Shown in pieces: positions 17,639 to 27,133 of a stretch of DNA of 64,000 nt. Position numbers and translations under genes: made by a program. The notes beneath the pieces were generated by a model, which saw nothing but the letters and a program-made list of their open reading frames with translations, did not search any database and was not told the origin of the DNA. The stretch lies in contig JAGTRP010000003.1 in NCBI GenBank assembly GCA_018261935.1, positions 186,001-250,000 on the forward strand, given 5' to 3'. Origin of the DNA: Rhodocyclaceae bacterium. GTDB taxonomy: Bacteria; Pseudomonadota; Gammaproteobacteria; Burkholderiales; Rhodocyclaceae. Position 1 is the first letter of the stretch. The number at the start of each line of letters is the position of its first letter.

Positions 17639-18214
17639 TCAAGGGGATCGCAGGGGCCAGCGGGCTACGGTCTCATAGGCGGCACCCTGGCCCGACAAGC
17701 GGGAGCGCACCAGCACGAATTCCTGGCAAGCCCAGTCTACGGACGGTAGTTCGGGCAGTTCAGGATGTTTGTTGACGACATTGCGGACCAGGGTGACATG
17801 GGGCGCAAAAGGCCGGCCCGTCTTGATCCCGGAAGGATAGCCGGCGGCCTCCAGGCGGCCCGCCAGGCCGTGGGCCACGGCGGACAAGGCGGGATCGGCT
17901 TGCCGGCTGCCCGCCCACAGGATGTGGTTGTGCCCCCAAAAACCCAGGCGATCGAAACCGAGGCGAAAGGCGCTCCCATCCACTCCGGCGGCCGCTTCCT
18001 GCAACCTCGGGAGGTCTTCCAGGGGAACGTCGCCGATGAAGGCCAGGGTGAGATGCAGGGTTTCCGGCTGCATGGCCCGCCCGCCAAAACGCCGGGCGCA
18101 GTCCACGGCGGCCTGGTGCAGGGCTTTCCGCACCCGGTCGTCCGGCCACAGGGCGAAGAAGACGCGGGCCGGCTCCGGGCGCCGCGGGCCGCTGGGCCGG
18201 CCGTCAGGACGCAT
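17639..18214 (-). CDS. thpR: RNA 2',3'-cyclic phosphodiesterase (2'-5' RNA ligase family)
   Basis: A 191-residue member of the LigT/ThpR two-histidine phosphoesterase family. The two catalytic HxT motifs are [10 protein letters not shown] near residue 54 and HVTLVRNV near 139, and the N-terminal [10 protein letters not shown] block is typical. The family hydrolyses 2',3'-cyclic phosphate RNA ends and can ligate tRNA half-molecules; the cellular role is unclear. Its first bases overlap the end of ispF by 11, so it is the last gene of an ispD-ispF-thpR operon. The start is uncertain within the Pro/Arg-rich first 15 residues. Confidence 0.9.
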   Translation of the reverse strand: MRPDGRPSGPRRPEPARVFFALWPDDRVRKALHQAAVDCARRFGGRAMQPETLHLTLAFIGDVPLEDLPRLQEAAAGVDGSAFRLGFDRLGFWGHNHILWAGSRQADPALSAVAHGLAGRLEAAGYPSGIKTGRPFAPHVTLVRNVVNKHPELPELPSVDWACQEFVLVRSRLSGQGAAYETVARWPLRSP

Positions 18215-18686
18215 AGGCGATCAGCACCACCGCCTGGGCCTCGATGGCCTCGCCCCGGCCCAGGTAGCCCTGGCGCTCGTTGGTCTTGCCCTTGACATTG
18301 ACGCACCCGGCCTCGACGCCGAGCTCGGCCGCGATGATCTCCACCATGTCCGGGACGAAGGGCGCCAGCTTGGGCTGCTGGGCGATCACCGTGGCGTCCA
18401 CGTTGATGGGCCGCCAGCCGTGACCGGCCAGGAGGGCCACCGTCGTGCGCAGCAGCAACCGGCTGTCGGCGCCCCGGTAGCGCGGGTCGGTATCCGGGAA
18501 ATGGCGGCCGATGTCCCCCAGGCCGGCGGCCCCCAGGAGAGCATCGGTGATGGCATGGAGCAGCGCATCGGCGTCGGAATGGCCGAGGAGCCCGCGTTCA
18601 TAGGGAATTTCCACCCCGCCCAGGATGAGCTTGCGGCCTTCCACCAGCTGATGGACGTCGTAACCCTGCCCGACTCGAATATTCAT
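18204..18686 (-). CDS. ispF: 2-C-methyl-D-erythritol 2,4-cyclodiphosphate synthase
   Basis: A 160-residue IspF, the MEP-pathway enzyme that cyclises CDP-methylerythritol phosphate to the 2,4-cyclodiphosphate. Zinc ligands are in GQGYDVHQL (Asp and His) and in [19 protein letters not shown]. The Thr/Glu cofactor loop [19 protein letters not shown] closes the protein. The start at 18686 ([10 protein letters not shown]) is preceded by a purine-rich site (AGGACGAAAG); a longer frame exists but lacks family support. It overlaps ispD by 4 bases. Confidence 0.97.
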   Translation of the reverse strand: MNIRVGQGYDVHQLVEGRKLILGGVEIPYERGLLGHSDADALLHAITDALLGAAGLGDIGRHFPDTDPRYRGADSRLLLRTTVALLAGHGWRPINVDATVIAQQPKLAPFVPDMVEIIAAELGVEAGCVNVKGKTNERQGYLGRGEAIEAQAVVLIAYAS

Positions 18687-19372
18687 TTCTTTCGTCCTCT
18701 CAATATCCATTCCGCCATGGCGAGGTCAGCGGGGTAAGTCACCTTGAGATTGGTGGTCTCGCTGCGCACCAGCTTGGGCTTCAGGCCCAGGGCCTCCACG
18801 GCTCCGGCTTCGTCGGTCACTTCCCGGCAGCGGGCCAGGGCATCCTGCAGGAGCCCATAGCGGAACATCTGGGGCGTCTGGGCCTGCCAGAGGCCGTCCC
18901 GGGGCTCGGTGGCGGCAACCCGCTGCTCCCCGTCGGCCCGCTTCAGGGTATCGGCCACCGGCACCGCCAGGATGCCCCCCACCGGATCCTCGCTCAATTC
19001 CTCCACCAGCGCCGCCAGCATGCCGCCGGTCAGGCAGGGCCGAGCGGCGTCGTGGACCAGGATCCAGTCGTCGTCGGCCGCCGCCAGGGCCGCCGCGGCG
19101 AGGCCGTTGGCGACGCTCTCGGCCCGGGTGGCGCCGCCGCAGAGCACCGTCTCCAGCTTCGGGCCCAGCTCGGTCCAGTCGTAGCGGCGCCAGTACTCGT
19201 CGTCGGGAGAGAGGACCACCCAGACCCGCTCGATGTCCGGGCAGGCGCAGAGGGCCGCCAGGGTATGGAAGATGAGGGGGCGGCCAAGGAGGGTCAGGTA
19301 TTGCTTCGGCCTTTCCGCGCCAAAGCGGGAACCGCTGCCGGCGGCGGGAACAATTGCGAAATAGCGTGCCAT
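18683..19372 (-). CDS. ispD: 2-C-methyl-D-erythritol 4-phosphate cytidylyltransferase
   Basis: A 229-residue IspD, which couples methylerythritol 4-phosphate to CTP in isoprenoid precursor synthesis. The nucleotide-binding signature [21 protein letters not shown] is at the N-terminus. [11 protein letters not shown] lies near 105, and [16 protein letters not shown] near 157. It heads the ispD-ispF-thpR operon and is divergent from the MEMO1-family gene across 134 bases, where no clear terminator is expected. Confidence 0.96.
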   Translation of the reverse strand: MARYFAIVPAAGSGSRFGAERPKQYLTLLGRPLIFHTLAALCACPDIERVWVVLSPDDEYWRRYDWTELGPKLETVLCGGATRAESVANGLAAAALAAADDDWILVHDAARPCLTGGMLAALVEELSEDPVGGILAVPVADTLKRADGEQRVAATEPRDGLWQAQTPQMFRYGLLQDALARCREVTDEAGAVEALGLKPKLVRSETTNLKVTYPADLAMAEWILRGRKK

Positions 19373-19506
19373 GCCGTAATTTTAATTTAGAAGCTACACA
19401 AATTTCCGGGAATCAAGACATGCCGCTGCTCGAATCCCCTGCCGGCCCGATGCCGGCGCTCACCGCTTCCCAGAGCATCGGTCTGTTCGTCGTCTAGGAG
19501 TTCATC

Positions 19507-20325
19507 ATGACGAATCCTGCCGTTCGCGCCCCCGCCGTGGCGGGCGCCTTCTATCCCGGCGACGCGATCACCCTCGCCGCCGATGTCCGCAGCCTGCTGG
19601 CCGACGCCCCGCGGGGGACAGAACAGAGGCCGCCCAAGGCCCTCATCGCCCCCCATGCCGGCTACATCTACTCCGGCTCCACCGCCGCCGACGCCTATGC
19701 CCGCCTGGCGCCCTGGCGCGACGCCATCCGCCGGGTCGTCCTCCTCGGCCCCACCCACCGGGTGCCGGTACGGGGCTTGGCCGCCTCCAGTGCCGAATTC
19801 TTTGCCACCCCCCTGGGCCAGGTCCGTCTCGACCGCGCGGCCCTCGAGGCCCTGGCCGACCTGCCCCAGGTCGTGGTCAGCGACCCGGTCCACGCCTGGG
19901 AGCATTCCCTGGAGGTGCACCTGCCCTTCCTGCAGACCGTCCTCGGCGATTTTTCCCTGCTTCCCCTGGCCGTGGGCCACGCCACGCCGGAAGAGGTGGC
20001 TGAGGTCATCGACCGCCTCTGGGGCGGACCGGAAACCCTCTTCGTGGTCAGCTCCGATCTCTCCCATTACCTGGCCTACGCCAGCGCCCGCCAGACCGAC
20101 CGGGCCACCTGCGAGCGCATCCTCCAGCTCGATCCCGCCATCGATCCGCACCAGGCCTGCGGCGCCTATCCCATCAACGGCCTCCTGCTGGCGGCCCGGC
20201 GGCACGGCCTCCAGCCGGAAATGATCCATCTGTGCAATTCCGGCGACACCGCCGGTGACAAGGAGCGGGTGGTGGGCTACGCCGCCTTCGCCTTCTACGG
20301 GCAGGAAGGGAAAGAAAATGTCTGA
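19507..20325 (+). CDS. amrB: MEMO1 family protein (AmmeMemoRadiSam system protein B)
   Basis: A 272-residue MEMO-like protein with the dioxygenase-related fold. Conserved metal-site or active-site positions are seen in KALIAPHAGYIYSGSTAADA, LLGPTHRVPVRG, DPVHAWEHSLEVHLPFL, VSSDLSHYLAY and CGAYPINGLLLAA. The start ATG at 19507 follows AGGAGTTCATC. It opens a tightly overlapping four-gene operon with an AMMECR1 protein, a radical SAM enzyme and a hydrolase-like protein. The operon members are the three components that recur together as the AmmeMemoRadiSam set; I do not know a firmly proven reaction for the set. Confidence 0.92.
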   Translation: MTNPAVRAPAVAGAFYPGDAITLAADVRSLLADAPRGTEQRPPKALIAPHAGYIYSGSTAADAYARLAPWRDAIRRVVLLGPTHRVPVRGLAASSAEFFATPLGQVRLDRAALEALADLPQVVVSDPVHAWEHSLEVHLPFLQTVLGDFSLLPLAVGHATPEEVAEVIDRLWGGPETLFVVSSDLSHYLAYASARQTDRATCERILQLDPAIDPHQACGAYPINGLLLAARRHGLQPEMIHLCNSGDTAGDKERVVGYAAFAFYGQEGKENV

Positions 20326-20875
20326 CCTCGGCGCCGCCCTGCTCCAGATCGCCCGCAACGCCATCGGCGCCCATTTCGGCATTCCGCCGGCCGCCGGCCC
20401 CGACCAGGCCGCCTTGCCCAATCTCCAGGAACCCGGGGCCACTTTCGTCACTCTGATGCAGGACGGCAAATTGCGGGGCTGTATCGGGACCCTCCTGCCC
20501 TGTCAGCCCCTGGCGGACGACGTTCGCGAAAATGCCTGCAACGCGGCCTTTGGCGACCCGCGATTCATGCCCCTGACCCGGGAGGAATGGGCAAGAACGA
20601 AGTTGGAAGTCTCCTTGCTGACCCCACCCCAGCCCATGCGCTTCGAGGACGAAGCCGATGCCCTGGCGCAGTTGCGCCCCGGTATCGACGGGGTGGTTTT
20701 CCGGGCCGGCCCCCGGCGCTCCACCTTCCTGCCCCAGGTCTGGGAACAACTGCCGACGCCAACGGAATTCCTGGCCCACCTCAAAAGGAAAGCCGGCCTG
20801 CCGGCCGACTACTGGGGGCCGGAGGTGCAACTGGAGCGCTACGAAGTGCGCAAATGGAAGGAACCGTCGCCATGA
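20318..20875 (+). CDS. amrA: AMMECR1 domain protein (AmmeMemoRadiSam system protein A)
   Basis: A 185-residue AMMECR1 protein. The signature LRGCIGTLLPCQPLADDVRE and the following NAAFGDPRFMPLTREEW are present, as is FLPQVWEQLPTPTEFLAHLKRKAGL near the C-terminus. The start ATG at 20318 lies inside the last codons of the MEMO gene (8-base overlap) after GGGAAAGAAA. It overlaps the next gene by 4 bases. The biochemical role of AMMECR1 domains is unresolved. Confidence 0.93.
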   Translation: MSDLGAALLQIARNAIGAHFGIPPAAGPDQAALPNLQEPGATFVTLMQDGKLRGCIGTLLPCQPLADDVRENACNAAFGDPRFMPLTREEWARTKLEVSLLTPPQPMRFEDEADALAQLRPGIDGVVFRAGPRRSTFLPQVWEQLPTPTEFLAHLKRKAGLPADYWGPEVQLERYEVRKWKEPSP

Positions 20876-21966
20876 ACGTCCCTGAAACGTCCCATCCCGG
20901 CCGCTGGTGGCACGCCCTCGAGGGCGGCCGTATCCAGTGCGACCTTTGTCCCCGGGACTGCAAGCTCCACGAGGGCCAGCGCGGCGCCTGCTTCGTGCGC
21001 AAGATGGAAGGGGGCAAGATGGTGCTGACCACCTACGGCCGCTCCTCCGGTTTCTGCATCGACCCGGTGGAGAAAAAGCCCCTCAACCACTTCTACCCCG
21101 GCACCAGCATCCTTTCCTTCGGCACCGCCGGCTGCAACCTGGCCTGCAAGTTCTGCCAGAACTGGGACATTTCCAAATCCAAGGACATGGACCGTCTCAT
21201 GGACGCGGCCTCGCCGGAAGCCATCGCCGACGCCGCCGTGGGCTGCGGCGCCGATTCCGTCGCCTACACCTACAACGACCCGGTGATCTTCGCCGAGTAC
21301 GCCCTGGACACGGCCCGGGCCTGCCGGGAACGGGGCATCAAGAACGTCGCCGTCACCGCCGGCTACATCCACCCCGAGCCGCGGCGGGAATTCTTCGCCG
21401 CCATGGATGCGGCCAACGTGGACCTCAAGGGCTTCACCGACGATTTCTACTGGAAGCTCTGCGTCGGCCGCCTGGCACCCATCCTCGACACCCTGGCCTA
21501 TATCCATCACGAGACCGATTGCTGGCTGGAGGTCACCACCCTCCTCATCCCGGGCCGCAACGACTCGCCCAAGGAAATCGGCGAACTGTCCGCCTGGATG
21601 ATGAAGGAACTGGGCCCCGACGTGCCGCTGCACTTCACCGCCTTCCATCCGGACTGGAAGATGGACGACATCCCGCCGACCCCGCCGGCGAGCCTCATCC
21701 TCGCCCGCCGCATCGCCCTGGAGGCCGGCCTCCACCACGTCTTCACCGGCAATGTCCACGACAGCGAGGGCGGCACCACCTACTGCCCGAGCTGCCACGC
21801 CGCCCTCATCGTCCGCGACTGGTACGACATCCTGCGCTACGACCTCACCGCCGACGGCCGCTGCCCCCATTGCCAAACCGCCATCGCCGGCCGCTTCGGG
21901 CCGGCCCTGGGCCGCGGCGGTAAGGCCTTCAACTCGCGCCGCATCCCGGTCCGGATCGGCCGATGA
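20872..21966 (+). CDS. amrS: AmmeMemoRadiSam system radical SAM enzyme
   Basis: A 364-residue radical SAM protein of the PflA-like branch. The SAM-cluster motif is GCNLACKFCQNWDISKS (Cys-x3-Cys-x2-Cys) near residues 86-102. Two extra cysteine pairs are visible: CDLCPRDCKLHEGQRGACF at the N-terminus, and CPSCHAAL with CPHCQTAI at the C-terminus. The former resembles the entry motif of this subfamily, and the C-terminal set could bind zinc or another cluster. The start at 20872 (MNVPETSHPGRWWHALEGGR) overlaps the AMMECR1 gene by 4 bases. The substrate is unknown. Confidence 0.94.
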   Translation: MNVPETSHPGRWWHALEGGRIQCDLCPRDCKLHEGQRGACFVRKMEGGKMVLTTYGRSSGFCIDPVEKKPLNHFYPGTSILSFGTAGCNLACKFCQNWDISKSKDMDRLMDAASPEAIADAAVGCGADSVAYTYNDPVIFAEYALDTARACRERGIKNVAVTAGYIHPEPRREFFAAMDAANVDLKGFTDDFYWKLCVGRLAPILDTLAYIHHETDCWLEVTTLLIPGRNDSPKEIGELSAWMMKELGPDVPLHFTAFHPDWKMDDIPPTPPASLILARRIALEAGLHHVFTGNVHDSEGGTTYCPSCHAALIVRDWYDILRYDLTADGRCPHCQTAIAGRFGPALGRGGKAFNSRRIPVRIGR

Positions 21967-22559
21967 ACCGCAGCTTTTCCCTGGCCACAGCCCACGGGCC
22001 GCTCCCCGGGCGGCTGGCCGTTTCGCCGGGAGCCCGGGCCCTCATCGTCCTCGCCCTGGCCCAGGGCGAGCCGCTGGACGAAGCCGTTGCCGCCGACCTC
22101 TCCGCCTTCGGCTATGCCGTCCTCTCCCTCAACCTGCTGACCGTCCAGGAAAGCGTTTTTCCCGACGCCGCCTACAATGCCCCTCTCCTCACCCAGCGCC
22201 TGGTCGATGCCCTGGACCGGACCCGGGGCGACGGCGACACGGAAAACCTGCCGGTGGGCTTGTTCGCCGCCGACCATGCCGCCCCGGCCGCCATCCGCAC
22301 TGCCACCCGGCGGGACGCCCAGGTGCGGGCCCTGGTGTGCCATGGCGGATTGATCGACCACGCGGGTCGGCAGCACCTCCAGCTCCTCGCCGCGCCGCTC
22401 CTCATGCTGGTGGATGCCGGCGACAAGGCGTCCGCCAACGCTTACCGGCGGGCCGCCGCCTACTTCTCCGTTCCCCATGAAATGGCCATCCTCGCCCCCG
22501 GGGAAAACCCCGGTGCCCACATCGCCCGATGGTTCGGCCAGCACCTGCAGGCGATATAA
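21963..22559 (+). CDS. Dienelactone hydrolase-like alpha/beta protein with altered active site
   Basis: A 198-residue protein whose order of blocks follows the small dienelactone-hydrolase-like domain often fused to phosphoribosyltransferases. An early strand (ARALIVLALAQGE) is followed by VLSLNLLTVQE, a nucleophile-elbow position at NLPVGLFAADHAAPAA, then VRALVCHGGLIDHAG and LLMLVDAGDK. Where relatives have Gly-Ala-Ser, this protein has Ala-Ala-Asp, and the late catalytic His block reads LAPGENPGAH instead of a His directly after the Gly-Ala turn. Catalysis by the usual triad is therefore doubtful. It overlaps the radical SAM gene by 4 bases and ends 16 bases before mfd, so it belongs to the AmmeMemoRadiSam operon. 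Confidence 0.65.
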   Translation: MNRSFSLATAHGPLPGRLAVSPGARALIVLALAQGEPLDEAVAADLSAFGYAVLSLNLLTVQESVFPDAAYNAPLLTQRLVDALDRTRGDGDTENLPVGLFAADHAAPAAIRTATRRDAQVRALVCHGGLIDHAGRQHLQLLAAPLLMLVDAGDKASANAYRRAAAYFSVPHEMAILAPGENPGAHIARWFGQHLQAI

Positions 22560-22575
22560 TGAACGGCTTGCCCCA

Positions 22576-25500
22576 ATGGCGCCGTTCACCTTGTCTGTTC
22601 CGCTTCCCCTGCTTTCCCTGCCGGCTCTCCCGAGACCGGAGCACCGCCTAGACCTTCCATCCCTGGCCGGTTCCGCCGACGCCCTCGCCCTGGCCCAACT
22701 GGCCGGGCAGAAGCGCCCCCTGGCCGTCATCACCGCCACGGCGGCCGACGCCCAGCGCCTCATGGAGGAAATCCCCTGGTTTTCCCCCGGCCTGCGGGTG
22801 CGCCTCCTGCCGGACTGGGAAACCCTGCCCTACGATCACTTCTCGCCCCACCACGACCTGGTCTCCGAGCGCCTGGCGACTCTCTGGGCCAGCATGCAGG
22901 GGGAGGTGGACATCCTCCTGGTCCCGGCGGCCACGGCGGTCTACCGCCTCGCCCCGCCGGCCTTCCTGGCGGCCTACACCTTCGCCTTCAAGAAGGGCGA
23001 GCGCCTCGATGCCGAGAAATTCCGCAGCCAGGTGACCCTGGCCGGCTACAGCCATGTCACCCAGGTGGTGTCGCCGGGGGAATATTCCATCCGGGGCGGT
23101 CTCATCGATCTCTTCCCCATGGGCTCGGCGCTGCCCTACCGGCTGGATCTCTTCGACGACGAGATCGAGAGCATCAAGACCTTCGACATCGACAACCAGC
23201 GCAGCCTCTATCCGGTGCCGGAAGTGCGGCTCCTGCCGGCCCGGGAATTCCCCATGGACGACAAGGGGCGCACCCATTTCCGCCAGCGCTTCCGCGAGGT
23301 GTTCGAAGGGGACCCGGCGAAATCGGGCATCTACAAGGATGTCTCCAACGGCGTTGCCGCCGCCGGCATCGAGTACTACCTGCCCCTCTTCTTCGAGGAA
23401 ACCGCCACCCTCTTCGATTACCTGCCGAAGGACACCGTCCTGGTGACCCACGGCGACACGGCCGAGGCCGTCGCCGCCTTCTGGCGCGACACCCGCTCCC
23501 GCCACGACCTCCTGCAGGGGGACCGGGCCCGGCCCCTGCTCCCGCCGGAGGAACTCTTCCTCACCGACGAGCATTTCTTCGTCGCCGCCAAGCCCTACCC
23601 CCGCGTCCAGATGGGCGCCAAGGGCGAAGGCCCCGCCGCCCCGCTGCCCCCCGTGGCGGTGGAACGCCGGGCCGATGACCCGCTGGCGGCCCTGAAGGCC
23701 TTCGTCGGCGGCTTTTCCGGGCGGGTGCTGATCCTGGCCGAATCGGCCGGCCGCCGGGAGACCCTGGCCGCCATGCTGGCGGAACACGGCGTCACGGCGG
23801 CGGCCTCCGCCGACCTTGCCGCCTTCCTGGCCGGCGACACCCCCCTGGCCATCGGCGTCGGGCCGCTGCAGGCCGGTTTCCGGCTGGACGGCCTGGCCTT
23901 CGTCACCGAAACCGAACTCTACGCCGGCACCCCCCGCCGCCCGCGGCGGGAAGCACACCGCAAGGCCAGCTTCGACAACTGGCTGAAGGACCTCACCGAA
24001 CTCAAGGTGGACGACCCCGTGGTCCATGAGAACCATGGCATCGGCCGCTACAAGGGGCTGGTCAGCATGGACCTCGGCGAGGGCCCTGCCGAGTTCCTGG
24101 AACTCCACTACGCCAACGAGGCCAAGCTCTTCGTCCCGGTCGCCCAGCTCCACGTCATTTCCCGCTACTCCGGGGCCGACCCGGAAACCGCCCCCCTCCA
24201 TAGCCTGGGCTCCGGCCAATGGGAAAAGGCCAAGCGCAAGGCCGCCGAGCAGGCCCGGGACACGGCCGCCGAACTGCTGGCCCTCTACGCCGCCCGGGCG
24301 GCCCGGCAAGGCCACGCCTTCGCCTTCAAGGAGGGAGATTACGATGCCTTCGCCGAAGGCTTCGGCTTCGAGGAGACTCCGGACCAGGCCCAGGCCATCG
24401 CCGCCGTCATCGAGGACATGCGCTCCGGCAAACCCATGGACCGCCTGGTGTGCGGCGACGTCGGCTTCGGCAAGACCGAGGTGGCCCTGCGGGCAGCCTT
24501 CTGCGCCGTCGCCGGCGGCAAGCAGGTGGCCGTCCTCTGCCCCACTACCCTGCTGTGCGAGCAGCATTACCAGACCTTCTGCGACCGCTTCGCCGACTGG
24601 CCGGTGCGCATCGCCGAGCTCTCCCGCTTCAAGAGCGCCAAGGAGACGGCCCAGGCCCTCAAGGAACTGGCCGAGGGCAAGCTGGACATCGTCATCGGCA
24701 CCCACAAGCTGATCAGCAAGGAGATGGAGTTCGCCAACCTGGGGCTGGTCATCATCGACGAGGAACACCGCTTCGGGGTGCGCCAGAAGGAGGCCCTGAA
24801 AGCCCTGCGGGCCGAGGTGGATGTGCTCACCCTCACCGCCACGCCGATTCCCCGGACCCTGGCCATGAGCATGGAAGGCCTGCGGGACTTCTCGGTCATC
24901 GCCACCGCGCCCCAGAAGCGCCTGGCCATCAAGACCTTCGTCAGCCGCTTCTCCGACGGCATCATCCGCGAGGCGGTGCTGCGGGAGCTCAAGCGGGGCG
25001 GCCAGGTGTATTTCCTGCACAACGAGGTGGAAACCATCCAGAACATGCGGGAGAAGCTAGAGAAGCTGGTGCCGGAGGCCCGCATCGTCGTCGGCCACGG
25101 GCAGATGGGGGAGCGGGAGCTGGAGCGGGTGATGCGGGACTTCACCCAGCAGCGGGCCAACCTGCTGCTGTGCACCACCATCATCGAGACCGGCATCGAC
25201 AACCCCCACGCCAACACCATCCTCATCAACCGCTCGGAGAAATTCGGCCTTGCCCAGCTGCACCAGCTGCGGGGCCGGGTCGGGCGCTCCCACCACCAGG
25301 CCTACGCCTACCTCCTGGTCCTGGACGAGAAGGCCATGACCAAGCAGGCCAAGATGCGCCTGGAGGCCATCCAGATGATGGAGGAGCTGGGGGCCGGCTT
25401 CTACCTCGCCATGCACGATCTGGAAATCCGCGGCGCCGGCGAGGTGCTGGGGGAGAACCAGTCGGGGGAAATGCAGGAAGTGGGTTTCAACCTCTATACC

Positions 25501-26004
25501 GAAATGCTCAACCGGGCCGTCGCCGGGCTCAAGCAGGGCAAGGAGGTCGATCTCACCCAGCCCCTGGGAATCGCCACCGAGATCAATCTCCACGTCCCCG
25601 CCCTGCTGCCGGATGCCTACTGCCCCGACGTCCATGAGCGCCTCACCCTCTACAAGCGCCTGGCCAACTGCGAGACCGGCGAGGACATCGACGCCCTCCA
25701 GGAAGAACTCATCGACCGCTTCGGCGACTTGCCGCCCCAGGGCCAGTCCCTCATCGCTACTCACCGGCTGCGGCTCATGGCCAAGCCCATCGGCGTCCAC
25801 AAGCTGGACGCCACGGCGGACCAGATTTCCATGCAATTCGGCCCCAATCCGCCCATCGAGCCGATCCGGATCATCAATCTCATCCAGAAAAACCGGAACT
25901 ACAAGCTGGCGGGACAGGATAAAATCTCATTTTTGCGTCATTGCCCGACCCTGAACGACAAGGTCGCCGCGGTGAAAGACATGATTCGCCAGCTCACGAA
26001 CTGA
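22576..26004 (+). CDS. mfd: Transcription-repair coupling factor Mfd
   Basis: A 1142-residue Mfd, the ATP-driven translocase that removes stalled RNA polymerase and recruits UvrA. The UvrB-homology region is at the N-terminus (LPDWETLPYDHFSPHHDLVS, then GEYSIRGGLIDLFPMG). The CarD-like RNA polymerase interaction domain is at about 480-560 (DPVVHENHGIGRYKGL). The helicase core has Walker A GDVGFGKTEVA, DEEH in IIDEEHRFGV, TATPIPRTLAM and the motif VI-like QLRGRVGRSHHQAYAY. The C-terminal TRCF domain follows. The start at 22576 has no strong ribosome site but gives the family length (E. coli 1148). Confidence 0.97.
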   Translation: MAPFTLSVPLPLLSLPALPRPEHRLDLPSLAGSADALALAQLAGQKRPLAVITATAADAQRLMEEIPWFSPGLRVRLLPDWETLPYDHFSPHHDLVSERLATLWASMQGEVDILLVPAATAVYRLAPPAFLAAYTFAFKKGERLDAEKFRSQVTLAGYSHVTQVVSPGEYSIRGGLIDLFPMGSALPYRLDLFDDEIESIKTFDIDNQRSLYPVPEVRLLPAREFPMDDKGRTHFRQRFREVFEGDPAKSGIYKDVSNGVAAAGIEYYLPLFFEETATLFDYLPKDTVLVTHGDTAEAVAAFWRDTRSRHDLLQGDRARPLLPPEELFLTDEHFFVAAKPYPRVQMGAKGEGPAAPLPPVAVERRADDPLAALKAFVGGFSGRVLILAESAGRRETLAAMLAEHGVTAAASADLAAFLAGDTPLAIGVGPLQAGFRLDGLAFVTETELYAGTPRRPRREAHRKASFDNWLKDLTELKVDDPVVHENHGIGRYKGLVSMDLGEGPAEFLELHYANEAKLFVPVAQLHVISRYSGADPETAPLHSLGSGQWEKAKRKAAEQARDTAAELLALYAARAARQGHAFAFKEGDYDAFAEGFGFEETPDQAQAIAAVIEDMRSGKPMDRLVCGDVGFGKTEVALRAAFCAVAGGKQVAVLCPTTLLCEQHYQTFCDRFADWPVRIAELSRFKSAKETAQALKELAEGKLDIVIGTHKLISKEMEFANLGLVIIDEEHRFGVRQKEALKALRAEVDVLTLTATPIPRTLAMSMEGLRDFSVIATAPQKRLAIKTFVSRFSDGIIREAVLRELKRGGQVYFLHNEVETIQNMREKLEKLVPEARIVVGHGQMGERELERVMRDFTQQRANLLLCTTIIETGIDNPHANTILINRSEKFGLAQLHQLRGRVGRSHHQAYAYLLVLDEKAMTKQAKMRLEAIQMMEELGAGFYLAMHDLEIRGAGEVLGENQSGEMQEVGFNLYTEMLNRAVAGLKQGKEVDLTQPLGIATEINLHVPALLPDAYCPDVHERLTLYKRLANCETGEDIDALQEELIDRFGDLPPQGQSLIATHRLRLMAKPIGVHKLDATADQISMQFGPNPPIEPIRIINLIQKNRNYKLAGQDKISFLRHCPTLNDKVAAVKDMIRQLTN

Positions 26005-26006
26005 AA

Positions 26007-27083
26007 ATGCCCATTCTCGACATCGAAAACGTCAACGTCTCCGCCTTCGACGCCATGCCGACGCCGGAGGAGCTCCACGCCCGCGTGCCCATCTCCGACA
26101 ACGCCGCCCGCACCGTGGTGCAGGGCCGGGACGCCATCCGCAACATCCTGGACCGCAAGGACCACCGCCTCTTCGCGGTGGTCGGCCCCTGCTCCATCCA
26201 CGACCCGGTGGCCGGCCTCGACTACGCCCACCGCCTGAAGGCCCTGGCCGACGAAGTGAGCGACACCCTGGTCCTGGTGATGCGGGTCTATTTCGAAAAG
26301 CCCCGCACCACCGTGGGCTGGAAGGGCTATATCAACGATCCCTTCATGGATGATTCCTTCCGCATCGACGCCGGCATGGAGAAGGCCCGCCGCTTCCTCC
26401 ACGACGTGTGCGAAATCGGCCTGCCCACCGGCACCGAGGCCCTGGACCCCAACGCCCCGCAGTATTACGGCGACCTCATTTCCTGGACCGCCATCGGCGC
26501 CCGCACCACCGAATCCCAGACCCACCGGGAGATGTCCTCCGGACTCTCCACCCCGGTCGGCTTCAAGAATGGCACCAACGGCGACCTCACCGTGGCCATC
26601 AATGCCATCCTGTCCGCCTCCAAGCCCCATGCCTTCCTCGGACTGACCAACGAGGGGCGCGTCGCCATCGTCCGCACCAAGGGCAATCCTTACGGCCACG
26701 TCGTCCTGCGCGGCGGCGACGGCCGTCCCAACTACGATACTGTCTCGGTCTCCCTGGCCGAGCAGGCGATGATCAAGGCCAAGCTGCCGGCCAACCTGGT
26801 GGTGGATTGCTCCCATGCCAACAGCTACAAGAAGCCGGAGATGCAGCCCCTGGTCATGGCCGACGTGGTCAACCAGATCCGCCTCGGCAACAAGTCCCTG
26901 GTGGGGGTAATGATCGAATCCAACCTGGAGGCCGGCAACCAGTCCATCCCCGCCGACCTCTCCCAGCTCAAGTACGGCTGCTCGGTAACCGACGCCTGCG
27001 TCGATTGGGCGACCACCGAGAAGATGATCCGCGACGCCGCCGCGCATCTGCGGGAGGTGCTGCCGAAGCGGATGAACGGCTGA
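26007..27083 (+). CDS. aroG: 3-deoxy-7-phosphoheptulonate synthase, type I (DAHP synthase)
   Basis: A 358-residue type I DAHP synthase that condenses phosphoenolpyruvate with erythrose 4-phosphate as the first step of aromatic amino-acid synthesis. Landmarks are FAVVGPCSIHDP, VMRVYFEKPRTTVGWKGYI, SWTAIGARTTESQTHREMSS, GFKNGTNGDL, VVDCSHANSYKKPEMQ and GVMIESNLEAGNQ, including the metal ligands Cys, His, Glu and Asp. The start at 26007 sits two bases after the mfd stop codon. The sequence does not tell which amino acid inhibits it; naming it aroG rather than aroF or aroH is a convention. Confidence 0.95.
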   Translation: MPILDIENVNVSAFDAMPTPEELHARVPISDNAARTVVQGRDAIRNILDRKDHRLFAVVGPCSIHDPVAGLDYAHRLKALADEVSDTLVLVMRVYFEKPRTTVGWKGYINDPFMDDSFRIDAGMEKARRFLHDVCEIGLPTGTEALDPNAPQYYGDLISWTAIGARTTESQTHREMSSGLSTPVGFKNGTNGDLTVAINAILSASKPHAFLGLTNEGRVAIVRTKGNPYGHVVLRGGDGRPNYDTVSVSLAEQAMIKAKLPANLVVDCSHANSYKKPEMQPLVMADVVNQIRLGNKSLVGVMIESNLEAGNQSIPADLSQLKYGCSVTDACVDWATTEKMIRDAAAHLREVLPKRMNG

Positions 27084-27133
27084 ACCCGGGGGCAGGTCCT
27101 GCAATCCGGCAAATCCATCCCGGGGATGCCCTG

